A program made the translations under genes and the position numbers. A stretch of 64,000 nucleotides of DNA from CATQHL01 sp965204655 (GTDB lineage Bacteria; Actinomycetota; Acidimicrobiia; Acidimicrobiales; CATQHL01), in assembly GCA_965204655.1 (NCBI GenBank), contig OZ241998.1, positions 434,001-498,000 on the forward strand. Direction: 5' to 3'. Below the pieces are notes generated by a model that saw only the letters and a list, made by a program, of their open reading frames with translations, had not been told where the DNA came from and did no database searches. Below, piece by piece: positions 33,405-42,257 of this stretch (positions are counted from its first letter, which is position 1; each line of letters begins with the position of its first letter).

Positions 33405-33438
33405 AGAGCGGCTAGCTCAACAGAGCGGTTAGCTCAAT
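33405..33438. repeat. Tandem 17-bp near-identical repeat
   Basis: AGAGCGGCTAGCTCAAC (33405-33421) is followed at once by AGAGCGGTTAGCTCAAT (33422-33438), two differences. The second copy resembles a tRNA D-arm start, but no tRNA can be folded around it. Confidence 0.85.
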
Positions 33439-33504
33439 AGGTCAGGCTCGCGGGCCGCCGAAAGGTAGTCGCGAGAGTGAACCGAGCAGGTCGAGTCCGT
33501 TGGT

Positions 33505-33551
33505 TCGGCCCCAAGAGGCTGACGGCGCCGCCGTTAGTTGCTTGGGGCCGA
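33505..33551. terminator. Strong 47-nt hairpin, possible bidirectional terminator
   Basis: TCGGCCCCAAG (33505-33515) pairs perfectly with CTTGGGGCCGA (33541-33551), and inside it CTGACGGC (33519-33526) pairs with GCCGTTAG (33530-33537, one G-U). It lies between the GDPD gene (plus) and the DNA glycosylase (minus) and could end transcripts from either side; no strong T-tract follows. Confidence 0.6.
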
Positions 33552-33553
33552 TC

Positions 33554-33598
33554 CTGTTGTAGCTGTTGTAGCTGTTGTACCTGTTGGGCCTGTTGGGC
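33554..33598. repeat. Five tandem 9-bp repeats
   Basis: CTGTTGTAG, CTGTTGTAG, CTGTTGTAC, CTGTTGGGC, CTGTTGGGC lie head to tail between the 33505-33551 hairpin and the glycosylase stop. On the minus strand they could encode a Gln-rich run in frame with the glycosylase but after its TGA TGA stops. Confidence 0.9.
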
Positions 33599-33634
33599 GG
33601 CTTTCACCCTTTTCAGCAGTTGCTTTTCACCTCA

Positions 33635-34264
33635 TCACCAATCAGGTGCATCCCCTTCGCAAGCGCGCCAGCAGTACCAAGCGGCGACTGATCGGTAAGG
33701 TCTGAACTGATCTCCGAAGGGCTCGATTTCCTTCTCCGATGGAACTGCCCTCAACCCGAACGCCAGGGCGCAGCCTTTGCGTACCCCGAGGTCGCCGATC
33801 GGCCAGACGTCCAAGCGCCGCAGCGAGAACATCAGAAACATCTGCGCTGTCCAGGGGCCTATCCCCCGCACTTCGGTGAGCCTTCTCTGCGCCTCTTCGT
33901 CGCTCACGCGTCCGAGGTTGCGCAGTCCGAGCACGCCGGCGGATTCTCTGGCCGCCAAATCTCGCAGGGAGGCCGTCTTGGCCCTGCTGAGGCCGGCCGA
34001 GCGCAGCAGGGCTTCGTCGGCTGCGAGGACGCTTTCTGGCGTGCAAACTCCCCCTAGGGCGTCGAGCAGCCTGCCCCAGATGGCGCGGGCGGCGCTTCCC
34101 GCAAGTTGCTGATAGACAACCGAACGCGACAGCTGACCGAAGCGTTCGTCCAGTTTTACTTTGCGTCCCAGCCGGCACGGCCCGTGCAGCTCAAAGAGTT
34201 TGGCGATGGGCGCATGGCGCGCCGCCAGGTCGCGGCTCGCTTCAGTCAGAGATGCTTCGGGCAC
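33635..34264 (-). CDS. HhH-GPD DNA glycosylase (3-methyladenine DNA glycosylase II type)
   Basis: 209 aa, GTG start. The helix-hairpin-helix TEVRGIGPWTAQMF (about 130-143) is followed by DVWPIGDLGVRKG with the catalytic Asp158. VVYQQLAGSAARAIWGRL is the usual helix near the start. There is no N-terminal AlkA beta-domain and no FeS-cluster Cys set, so it is a compact AlkA/MpgII-like enzyme excising alkylated bases. The gene ends in two stop codons in a row. Confidence 0.9.
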   Translation of the reverse strand: MPEASLTEASRDLAARHAPIAKLFELHGPCRLGRKVKLDERFGQLSRSVVYQQLAGSAARAIWGRLLDALGGVCTPESVLAADEALLRSAGLSRAKTASLRDLAARESAGVLGLRNLGRVSDEEAQRRLTEVRGIGPWTAQMFLMFSLRRLDVWPIGDLGVRKGCALAFGLRAVPSEKEIEPFGDQFRPYRSVAAWYCWRACEGDAPDW

Positions 34265-34287
34265 TCGAGGAGGGAGGAGATCGACCT

Positions 34288-34394
34288 ATCCGAGCAGCTC
34301 AGCGGGGAGAAGTTCAGCGCAAGGGGCTTGGATCGTTTCGGGTGCGGGATGCGGTCATCCGAGCAGATCAGCGAGGAGCAGCTCAGCGCAAGGG
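34288..34394. repeat. 38-bp direct repeat covering the gltD 3' end
   Basis: 34288-34325 and 34357-34394 match at 34 of 38 positions (69-bp period). The second copy contains the last codons and TGA of gltD; the first copy therefore is a decayed duplicate of that gene end, placed in the 118-bp gap before the DNA glycosylase start. Confidence 0.8.
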
Positions 34395-35843
34395 CCCCTC
34401 GGTGGGGACGACAGGGGCTGGAAGCATCGTCCTGCCCTCCAGCCAGTAGTCCAAAGCCGCAGCGCAGGAGCGCCCTTCGGCTATCGCCCAGACGATCAGG
34501 CTCTGCCCCCGCCCCATGTCTCCGCAGACGAAGACGCCCGGGACGCTGGTCATCCAGCGGCCGTCGCGCGCCACGTTACCCCTCGTGTCGAAGTCCAGGT
34601 TCAGCGAATCTAGGAGAGGCCCCCTTTCAGGCCCCGTGAAACCGAGGGCAAGCAGCACCAACTCTGCGGGGTGTTCTTCTTCGCTGCCGGGCAACTCCTC
34701 AAAGGACATCTTGCCGTCCTCAAAGCTCATCTTCACGTCTATGGTCAGCAGGGAGCGGACTTCGCCGCCTTCGCCTAGGAATTCTTTGGTCTGAATGGAG
34801 TAGAGCCTCTCCCCGCCCTCCTCGTGGGCGGAGGACGTCCGCATCATGAGGGGCCAAGTCGGCCATGGCGTGGAAGGGTCGCGTTCGCTGGGGGGACGCG
34901 GCATGATCTCAAACTGCTTAACCGAGGCCGCCCCCTGGCGGTGGACGGTGCCTAGGCAGTCCGCCCCGGTGTCGCCGCCGCCGATGATGATGACGTTTTT
35001 CCCCTCTGCGTCAAAGGGGTGCTCCGCCAGGTCGCCTTGCGCCACTCGGTTGGCCGGAGGGAGAAACTCCATCGCTTGGTAGATGCCCTTGAGTTCCCGC
35101 CCCTCAATGGGGAGTTCGCGCCAGGCGGTGGCGCCGCACGCCAGCACCACTGCGTTGTATTTCTCTTGAAGGTGATCGGCGGAGACGTCCTCTCCCACGT
35201 TCACTTCTACTTCGAAACGGGTGCCCTCTTCGCTCATCTGCTCAAGACGGCGGTCGAGGAAACGCTTCTCCATTTTGAATTCTGGTATGCCGTAGCGCAG
35301 CAACCCGCCGGGGCGGTCGTCGCGTTCGTAGCAGGTGACATTGTGTCCGGCGCGGGTGAGTTGCTGAGCCGCGGCCAGTCCCGCCGGCCCTGAACCCACC
35401 ACCGCCACCCGCTTTTTGGTGGCGGACTCGGAGTGAATCGGGCGCACCCAGCCTTCTTCCCAGGCGCGGTTGCTGATCTCCACCTCGATCTGTTTGATCG
35501 TCACTGGGTCTTCGTTGATGCCCAGCACGCAGGACGTCTCGCAGGGGGCCGGGCAGAGGCGGCCCGTGAACTCCGGGAAATTGTTCGTGGCATGCAGCCG
35601 GTGGATGGCCTGCTCCCACTGGTCTCTGAAGACAAGGTCGTTCCAATCGGGGATCAGGTTTCCCAGCGGGCACCCGCTGTTGCAGAACGGGACTCCGCAG
35701 TCCATGCATCGGGCTGCCTGGGTCTGCACGGCTTCAGCAGAAAAGTCCTCGTATACCTCGCGCCAGTCTCGCAGGCGCAGGGGGATCGCCCTGCGCCGCG
35801 GCATCTCACGAGCGTGCTTAAGGAAGCCGCGGGCGTCGCCCAT
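34383..35843 (-). CDS. gltD: Glutamate synthase small (beta) subunit
   Basis: 486 aa. N-terminal Cys-rich FeS region ARCMDCGVPFCNSGCPLGN and RLCPAPCETSCVLG supplies two 4Fe-4S clusters; VAVVGSGPAGLAAAQQLTRAG is the FAD-binding motif, VIIIGGGDTGADCLGT the NAD(P)H-binding motif, and VPGVFVCGDMGRGQSLIVWA the second FAD motif. Transfers electrons from NADPH to the large subunit. Follows gltB by 6 bp. It ends in a short Pro-rich tail and its 3' end is duplicated downstream. Confidence 0.96.
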   Translation of the reverse strand: MGDARGFLKHAREMPRRRAIPLRLRDWREVYEDFSAEAVQTQAARCMDCGVPFCNSGCPLGNLIPDWNDLVFRDQWEQAIHRLHATNNFPEFTGRLCPAPCETSCVLGINEDPVTIKQIEVEISNRAWEEGWVRPIHSESATKKRVAVVGSGPAGLAAAQQLTRAGHNVTCYERDDRPGGLLRYGIPEFKMEKRFLDRRLEQMSEEGTRFEVEVNVGEDVSADHLQEKYNAVVLACGATAWRELPIEGRELKGIYQAMEFLPPANRVAQGDLAEHPFDAEGKNVIIIGGGDTGADCLGTVHRQGAASVKQFEIMPRPPSERDPSTPWPTWPLMMRTSSAHEEGGERLYSIQTKEFLGEGGEVRSLLTIDVKMSFEDGKMSFEELPGSEEEHPAELVLLALGFTGPERGPLLDSLNLDFDTRGNVARDGRWMTSVPGVFVCGDMGRGQSLIVWAIAEGRSCAAALDYWLEGRTMLPAPVVPTEGPLR

Positions 35844-35849
35844 CGCCCC

Positions 35850-38800
35850 TCAGCCGTGGGCGGCGGCCATGATCGCCTCTTGCACGTCCCCGTTGGAGGC
35901 TTCGGCTCGTCTCCTCGCTTCCAGAACCCGCTTGTAGTCCTTCGGGTAGACCTTCACGAAAAGCGGAAGGTGGGACTCCGGGTCGTCCAGCATGCGTCGG
36001 GCCGGTACAGAGCCGGTCTCTTCGTGGTGTTTTCTTAGATAACGGAGCACCCAGTCGTCGTCATCCTCCGTCATCTCGTCGAGATCTACCATCTCGGTGT
36101 TAGCGCGCATCTCAAAGCTCCCATCGGGGTCGTAGACGTATGCGATCCCCCCCGACATGCCCGCCCCGAAGTTGCGTCCGGTCGCCCCCAGAATCAGCGC
36201 CCTGCCTCCGGTCATGTACTCGCAGCCGTGATCCCCCACCCCTTCCACCACTGCGGTAGCCCCGGAGTTGCGCACACAGAAGCGCTCCCCTACCAACCCC
36301 CGCAGAAACACCTCGCCGCCGGTGGCGCCATAGAGGACGACGTTGCCGGCGATCACGTTCTCTTCAGCGGAGAAGACCGCCTCGGTGTGCGGGCGCGCCA
36401 CTATTCGTCCGCCCGAGAGTCCCTTGCCTAGGTAGTCGTTGGAATCTCCCCACAGCCGCAGGGTGATTCCTCTGGGCAGGAAGGCGCCGAAACTGTTGCC
36501 CGCCGATCCGGTGAAGCGCAGCCCGATGGTGTCGTCTGGCAGCCCCTCAGCGCCCCATCGCTTGGTCACTTCGTAGCCCAGCATCGTTCCCACTGTCCGG
36601 TTCACATTGCTGATGGGCATCGCTATGGAGACCGGCTTGCGTTCGGTCAAGGCCTCCTCGGCTAGGCGGATGAGTTCGTTGTCGAGCGCTTTATCCAGGC
36701 CGTGATCCTGTTGGGCGGTGCAGTGCCGCGGGGCGCCCTCGGGGGCATCCGTGGGGTGGAGGATGGGGCTCAGGTCGAGGCTCTCGGCTTTCCAGTGGCT
36801 GACTGCGTAGGCGGTGTCCAGCAGATCGACCCTTCCGACCGCCTCTTTGAGGCTCCTGAGACCCAACTGCGCTAAGAGTTCCCGCACCTCTTCGGCCACG
36901 AACTCCATGAAGTTCACGACGAACTCGGGCTGGCCGGTGAACTTCTTGCGCAGTTTCGGGTTCTGGGTGGCTATGCCCACAGGACAGGTGTCGAGGTGGC
37001 AGACGCGCATCATCACGCATCCCATCACCACCAGGGGCGCAGAGGCGAATCCGAACTCCTCTGCGCCCAGCAGGGTGGCGACGATTACGTCCCGTCCGGT
37101 CTTGAGTTGGCCGTCTACTTGAACCACGATGCGGTCGCGCAGGTTGTTCAGCATCAGGGTCTGCTGCGTCTCGGCAAGCCCCAGTTCCCAGGGGGTGCCG
37201 GCGTGCTTTATGGAGGTGAGCGGAGAAGCGCCCGTTCCGCCGTCGTGGCCAGAGATCAGCACGACGTCGGCGTGCGCCTTAGAGACGCCCGCCGCCACGG
37301 TGCCGACCCCCAATTCGGACACTAGCTTCACGTGGATTCGCGCCTCGGGGTTGGAATTCTTGAGATCGTGGATGAGTTGGGCGAGGTCCTCAATGGAATA
37401 GATGTCGTGGTGAGGGGGTGGAGAGATGAGCCCCACGCCCGGCGTTGAATAGCGGACCTCGGCTATCCACGGCCAAACCTTGTGGCCGGGCAGTTGTCCG
37501 CCTTCGCCAGGCTTGGCGCCTTGCGCCATCTTGATCTGGATGTCGTCGGCTGAGACCAGATACTCGCTGGTCACCCCGAAGCGCCCCGAGGCGGCTTGCT
37601 TGATGGCGCTGCGACGGGAGTCGCCGTTCGGGTCGGGGACGTAGCGGCGCGGGTCTTCTCCCCCCTCGCCGGTGTTGGACTTCCCTCCTATGCGGTTCAT
37701 GGCTATGGCCAGGGTCTCGTGGGCTTCGGCTGAGATTGAGCCGTAGGACATTGCGCCCGTGGAAAACCTCTTGACGATCTCGCTTGCGGGCTCCACTTCC
37801 TCAAGCGGGATCACCTCTTGCTCTCCGGTGCGCAGCCTGAAAAGCCCTCGGAGCGTCCCCAGGTTCTGGGACTGCTCGTTGACGGACTCGGAGTACTGGC
37901 GGAAGATGTCGAAGCGCCGCTCCTTGGTGGCGTGCTGCAGCTTGAAGACCGTATGCGGATTGAAGAGGTGGTACTCCCCTTCCCGACGCCACTGGTACTC
38001 TCCCCCTTCTTCCAGGGAGCGGTGGGCTCGCTCCGAAGGGTTAGAGGAGTGCGCTAGGCGGTGGCGGAGTTTCACCTCCTGCGCTAGCTGGGCATAGCCC
38101 ACCCCGCCCAGACGGCTGATCGTGCCGGTGAAGCAGTCCACCACGAGGTTGTTGCTCAGCCCGACGGCCTCAAATATCTGAGCGCCGACGTAGGAGCGCA
38201 CTGTGGAAATTCCCATCTTAGAGAGCACCTTCAGGATGCCTTTGTCGCAAGCGTTCACGTAGCGGGCGTGCGCCTCCGCCGCAGCGGCGGCGTCATCTCG
38301 GGCGTCTCGGCCATTCAGGCCGTTCAGGCCGTTCAGCCCCTGGGCGGCCATGTCGCTGATGGATTCAAAAGCTAGGTAGGGGTTGATGGCCGTTGCGCCG
38401 TAACCCAGCAGCAGGCACATGTGGTGCACCTCCCGGGCGTCGCCGGTCTCCACCACTAAGGCTGCCCGGGTGCGCTGTTTCTCCCTGACGAGGTGGTGAT
38501 GCACTGCACCGACCGCCAGCAAAGAAGGGATCGGAGCCATTTGGGTGTCGCTGAAACGGTCGGACAGCACGATGATGTTGTAGCCCGCTTCAATGGAGGC
38601 GCCCGTCTCGCCGCGGATCCTGTCGATGGCGTTGTGAAGGCCGGGAGCGCCGTCTTCTACGGGGTACCGGCAGTCGATTACAGCCGTCTTAAAGTTTTCG
38701 TTCACCCTCTCTATGTCAATGATGCGCGCCAGTTCAGAGTTGGTGAGCACCGGGTGATCTATGACGATCTGCCGGCAGGATTCCTCCCGGGGATCCAGCA

Positions 38801-40508
38801 GGTTTCCTTCCGATCCGAGCAGTCCATAAACAGAGGTGACGATCTCCTCTCGTATGGCGTCCAGAGGGGGGTTCGTGACCTGAGCGAAGAGTTGCTGGAA
38901 GTAGTCGTAGAGCAGACGCGGACGCCGAGAAAGCACCGCTACGGGCGTGTCCGTGCCCATCGACCCCAGCGCTTCCTTGCCTTCTCTGGCCATCGGCGCC
39001 ACAAGGATGCGCAGTTCCTCGTGGGTGTAACCAAAAACCTGTTGGCGTGTGAGCAGAGGAGCCTCGCCGGCTTCGCGCGTGGCCTTGAGGGGCTTCAGAT
39101 CTCGCAGGGCGACTTGATTGTCGTCCAGCCAGCGCTTATAGGGGCGGGCTTTAGCAAGGGTCTCCTTGATTTCCTGGTCGCGCACTATTCGCTGCTGATG
39201 GGTGTCCACCAAGAACATGCGTCCGGGACGCAGACGACCTTTTTCCACCACTTTGGAGGGGGGCACGTCCAGCACTCCCACTTCAGAGGCCATAACGACG
39301 AGGTCGTCGTCTGTCACCCAGTAGCGGGAGGGGCGAAGTCCGTTGCGATCTAGGACGGCTCCGATGACCGTCCCATCGGTGAAGGCGATGGACGCAGGCC
39401 CGTCCCAGGGTTCCATTAGGGAGGCGTGGTAGCGGTAGAAGGCTTTCAGGTCGGAGTCCATGTGCTCGTGCCGCTCCCAGGGTTCCGGGATCATCGTGAG
39501 CATTGCTTCGGGCAGGGAGTAGCCGCCCAGGCACAGCAGTTCCAGGCACTCGTCAAAGCGGGCTGTGTCGCTGGCGCCCGGTGTACAGACGGGGAAGACC
39601 TTTTCCAAACCCTCAGGGAAAATCTCCGATTCCAGGAGCGCCTCCCTGGCCAGCATCCAGTTCTGGTTGCCCTGCACCGTGTTGATCTCGCCGTTGTGGG
39701 CAATCATTCGGTATGGGTGCGCCAGCGGCCAGGAGGGGAAGGTGTTGGTGGAGAAACGGCTGTGGATGAGCGCCAGTGCGGTCGTCAGCCTCTCGTCGGC
39801 GAGGTCGAGGTAGAACTCCGCAAGCTGAGGCACCGTCAGCATTCCCTTGTAGACGAAGGTGCGGCAGGAAAGACTGGGGAAGTACATGCCCTCGTGGGCG
39901 AGGCTCATCGCCCCCATTAACTCACCGCTGCTCTGCGTATCGGGGTTGCTCATCGCTTTGCGGATGCGCCGCCTGCAGATGTATGCCCGGCGGTCGAGTT
40001 GGATTCCCTCCAGTTCGCCGCCTTCTTGGTCTGCGATGAAGATCTGACGGAACCTGGGCATGGTGCGAAGCGCCCCCTGGCCGAGCATTGAAGCGTCGGT
40101 GGGGACTTCGCGCCAGCCCAGCAGTCTGAGACCCTCTTCGGCGATGATGCGCTCCGCCGTCTCGCAGGCTGCGTGCGCTGAGTCGAGGTCTTTGGGCAGA
40201 AAAGCGATGCCCGTGGCATAGCGCCCCGGGGGGGGAAGCTCGAAGTCGGTCACATCCCGGAAGAACTCGTCGGGCACCTGTACGAGCACTCCTGCCCCGT
40301 CACCGCTGTTGACTTCGGCGCCCAGAGCCCCTCGGTGCTCTAAGTTGTTCAGGGCGCACAGGGCCAGATCCAGCATCTTGCGGCTCTTGCGTCCTTTGAT
40401 GTCCACCACGAAGCCCACGCCGCAGGAGTCGTGCTCTAGGGAGGGATGGTAGAGACCTGCGGGTGCGGGAAGGTCTGTCTTCGGGCGTCTTAGTGTGTTC
40501 TGAGGCAT
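35850..40508 (-). CDS. gltB: Glutamate synthase large (alpha) subunit
   Basis: 1552 aa. A 28-residue propeptide precedes the Ntn glutaminase nucleophile Cys29 (EHDSCGVGFVVD). FMN-binding/synthase domain (~830-1250) contains GEGGEDPRRYV, KPGEGGQLPGHKVW and SGHDGGTGASPLTSIKHAG; the 3Fe-4S cluster lies in MRVCHLDTCPVGIATQ; the C-terminal beta-helix domain ends near AHG. Channels ammonia from glutamine to 2-oxoglutarate to make two glutamates. A GLNGLNGLNG insertion (9-bp DNA repeats near 38310-38336) sits in the central domain. With gltD forms the NADPH-GOGAT. Confidence 0.97.
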   Translation of the reverse strand: MPQNTLRRPKTDLPAPAGLYHPSLEHDSCGVGFVVDIKGRKSRKMLDLALCALNNLEHRGALGAEVNSGDGAGVLVQVPDEFFRDVTDFELPPPGRYATGIAFLPKDLDSAHAACETAERIIAEEGLRLLGWREVPTDASMLGQGALRTMPRFRQIFIADQEGGELEGIQLDRRAYICRRRIRKAMSNPDTQSSGELMGAMSLAHEGMYFPSLSCRTFVYKGMLTVPQLAEFYLDLADERLTTALALIHSRFSTNTFPSWPLAHPYRMIAHNGEINTVQGNQNWMLAREALLESEIFPEGLEKVFPVCTPGASDTARFDECLELLCLGGYSLPEAMLTMIPEPWERHEHMDSDLKAFYRYHASLMEPWDGPASIAFTDGTVIGAVLDRNGLRPSRYWVTDDDLVVMASEVGVLDVPPSKVVEKGRLRPGRMFLVDTHQQRIVRDQEIKETLAKARPYKRWLDDNQVALRDLKPLKATREAGEAPLLTRQQVFGYTHEELRILVAPMAREGKEALGSMGTDTPVAVLSRRPRLLYDYFQQLFAQVTNPPLDAIREEIVTSVYGLLGSEGNLLDPREESCRQIVIDHPVLTNSELARIIDIERVNENFKTAVIDCRYPVEDGAPGLHNAIDRIRGETGASIEAGYNIIVLSDRFSDTQMAPIPSLLAVGAVHHHLVREKQRTRAALVVETGDAREVHHMCLLLGYGATAINPYLAFESISDMAAQGLNGLNGLNGRDARDDAAAAAEAHARYVNACDKGILKVLSKMGISTVRSYVGAQIFEAVGLSNNLVVDCFTGTISRLGGVGYAQLAQEVKLRHRLAHSSNPSERAHRSLEEGGEYQWRREGEYHLFNPHTVFKLQHATKERRFDIFRQYSESVNEQSQNLGTLRGLFRLRTGEQEVIPLEEVEPASEIVKRFSTGAMSYGSISAEAHETLAIAMNRIGGKSNTGEGGEDPRRYVPDPNGDSRRSAIKQAASGRFGVTSEYLVSADDIQIKMAQGAKPGEGGQLPGHKVWPWIAEVRYSTPGVGLISPPPHHDIYSIEDLAQLIHDLKNSNPEARIHVKLVSELGVGTVAAGVSKAHADVVLISGHDGGTGASPLTSIKHAGTPWELGLAETQQTLMLNNLRDRIVVQVDGQLKTGRDVIVATLLGAEEFGFASAPLVVMGCVMMRVCHLDTCPVGIATQNPKLRKKFTGQPEFVVNFMEFVAEEVRELLAQLGLRSLKEAVGRVDLLDTAYAVSHWKAESLDLSPILHPTDAPEGAPRHCTAQQDHGLDKALDNELIRLAEEALTERKPVSIAMPISNVNRTVGTMLGYEVTKRWGAEGLPDDTIGLRFTGSAGNSFGAFLPRGITLRLWGDSNDYLGKGLSGGRIVARPHTEAVFSAEENVIAGNVVLYGATGGEVFLRGLVGERFCVRNSGATAVVEGVGDHGCEYMTGGRALILGATGRNFGAGMSGGIAYVYDPDGSFEMRANTEMVDLDEMTEDDDDWVLRYLRKHHEETGSVPARRMLDDPESHLPLFVKVYPKDYKRVLEARRRAEASNGDVQEAIMAAAHG

Positions 40509-40670
40509 CGTAGGTGGTGCTTTGTTGGGGCCGGCGTCTCGCCCCTAAGATCGGCTTCCGAAACTTCGGACAGCGCAGAAGTCACCGCCTGCAGCGCGAA
40601 AGCAGTCTCAGGATGCCGGCTTCGTCGACAGCGGGAACACCATGTTATCGCGATTCTGTTCTGTTGTTAA

Positions 40671-42257
40671 CTAAAGGCGCCTGCTGGGTCGCAGCCGAGA
40701 GGCGCGGCTGAGGAGCACCGCAACCCCTAGGAGTACCGCGGTGATCTCTAGCCTGCCCACCAGCATGAGGGCGGCCAGCACCATCCGAGCGGGAGAACTA
40801 AAGACCCCGAAGTCGGAGGAGGGGCCTGCTTCACCCAGCGCCGGACCCATGTTGGACATAGCGCTCAGCGCGCCTGAGGCGGCCGTTAGGGGATCGCTGC
40901 CCAGGGCGGAGAGGATCAGCGTTCCCAACCCCCAGGTGAAGATGAAGAGGGTTGCGAAGGCTAAGACTCGGCTCACGATCCTCTCGGGGATGATGCGCCC
41001 GCCCAGCTTTACGGGAAGCAGAGCCCTTCGTCTGCCCGCTAGGCGCAGGCTGCGGATGATGTGCCCCATCACGATGTTGAAGCGAAAAACCTTCATCCCC
41101 CCCGCTGTTGAGCCCGCTCCCCCGCCGATCAGCATGAGGACGGCGAGGAGTATCTGAGCCGGGGGAAGCCACTCCGTGAAGTTTCCGATTCCCTCCGCTC
41201 GAATGTTTGCGAAGCCGCCGCTGGACGCCAGGGTCACCACGTTGAAAAATCCGTCCCTCAGCGAGAGACCGAAAGAGTTCCCCGATTTGAGCCACAACAG
41301 GAGGGTTGCCGCCGCAGTCGCCGTGAGGATGATCTTGAGGAAGAGCATCTGGTCGAAGGCTCTGCGATAAGCCCCGAAATCTCCGGTGAAGGCTCGGTAG
41401 TGCATGGCGAAACTCATGGCGCAGACGATCAGTCCGAAGGCGATGATGAGTTCCACCGCCAGAGAATTGAAATGCCCGATGGAAGCGGAGTAGGGCGAGA
41501 AGCCGCCTGTGGATGCGGTGCTGAGGGCGTGAGCTGCAGCGTCGTAGAGCCCCACTCCCGGAACGAGGAAGAGTGCGAGAGCTATGAGGATCGTGAAAGA
41601 GAGGTAGAGCATCCAGAGCCTCTTGGCGGTTCCGCTGATGCGCGGGGCTAGTCGGGGAGAGTCCGGGCCGGGGGCTTCGGCGTTCATTAGTTCAAGCCCG
41701 CCCACTCCTAGCAGCGGCAGGACGCTCACCGCCAAGACAACCATGCCCATGCCGCCGTACCACTGGGTCAATTGCCGCCACATCAGCAACCCTCTTCCGG
41801 GGACTTCAAGAGCGGCGTCGCTGATGAGGGCTGCGTCGCTGATGAGGGTGGTGGATCCGGTGCAGGTGAAGCCGGAGATCGACTCGAAGAGAGCCGAATC
41901 CAACTCACCCCAACTGAAGACGCCGCAGAGGAGGTAGGGCAAGGCTCCAATTACGGAGCAGCCGAGCCACGTCCAGACGACTGCAGGGAAAACTGCATTG
42001 GGGTGCGGGTTGGGAGGGAAGTGCCTAGAAAAGATGAGGATCAGCCCCAACACCACGGCGATCAGGGCCGACATCAGCAGCCCCCACTCGCTATGGGAGA
42101 TGTTCGATCCCCACTCCACGGCGGCGCAGATCGCCATACCCGGTGCCAGGAAGAGCAAGCCAAGCCCCATCACCCCCAGAGGCAGGTTGGTCGGGCGGCT
42201 GCTGCCCCCTCCCAATTTGAAGGAAGCTAGGTGCTTGGTGCGCCCTTGCCTTCTCAT
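40671..42257 (-). CDS. trkH: TrkH-family potassium uptake channel subunit (first copy)
   Basis: 528 aa from ATG 42257, which overlaps the stop of the upstream trkH paralogue (ATGA); an upstream in-frame start would overlap that gene by 82 bp. SISGFTCTGSTTL, ALSTASTGGFSPYS, TLASSGGFAN and AMSNMGPALGEAGP are the four filter loops of the channel. LISDAALISDAALE after loop 1 reflects an 18-bp duplication (41815-41848). Ten membrane helices fit. Imports K+ together with TrkA. Confidence 0.9.
   Translation of the reverse strand: MRRQGRTKHLASFKLGGGSSRPTNLPLGVMGLGLLFLAPGMAICAAVEWGSNISHSEWGLLMSALIAVVLGLILIFSRHFPPNPHPNAVFPAVVWTWLGCSVIGALPYLLCGVFSWGELDSALFESISGFTCTGSTTLISDAALISDAALEVPGRGLLMWRQLTQWYGGMGMVVLAVSVLPLLGVGGLELMNAEAPGPDSPRLAPRISGTAKRLWMLYLSFTILIALALFLVPGVGLYDAAAHALSTASTGGFSPYSASIGHFNSLAVELIIAFGLIVCAMSFAMHYRAFTGDFGAYRRAFDQMLFLKIILTATAAATLLLWLKSGNSFGLSLRDGFFNVVTLASSGGFANIRAEGIGNFTEWLPPAQILLAVLMLIGGGAGSTAGGMKVFRFNIVMGHIIRSLRLAGRRRALLPVKLGGRIIPERIVSRVLAFATLFIFTWGLGTLILSALGSDPLTAASGALSAMSNMGPALGEAGPSSDFGVFSSPARMVLAALMLVGRLEITAVLLGVAVLLSRASRLRPSRRL
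41815..41848. repeat. In-frame 18-bp tandem duplication in trkH
   Basis: GCGTCGCTGATGAGGG occurs at 41815-41830 and again at 41833-41848, giving ISDAAL twice after the first filter loop. Confidence 0.85.

Larger units (their letters stand above)
32878..33634. other. 757-bp gene-free stretch with many hairpins and short repeats
   Basis: No convincing protein-coding gene. Stable stems seen by eye: GCCCC/GGGGC (32941-32953), CTCTCAA/TTGAGAG (33146-33178), CCGGCA/TGCCGG (33192-33214), TTCCGGA/TCCGGAA (33267-33286), a two-level hairpin at 33361-33401 and a 47-nt stem at 33505-33551. A frame ending at 33415 (DEELVRLGHKACWLLLKALK) looks weakly coding and could be a gene remnant. The density of stems suggests a structured RNA of several hundred nt, more likely on the plus strand, but I cannot match it to tmRNA, RNase P RNA, SRP RNA or a known riboswitch. 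Confidence 0.5.

Noticed and set aside
33405..33515. tRNA-like sequence (GGTTAGCTCAAT, GGTCGAGTCC)
   Set aside because: No acceptor or T stem can be paired consistently; the second segment is part of a strong unrelated hairpin.
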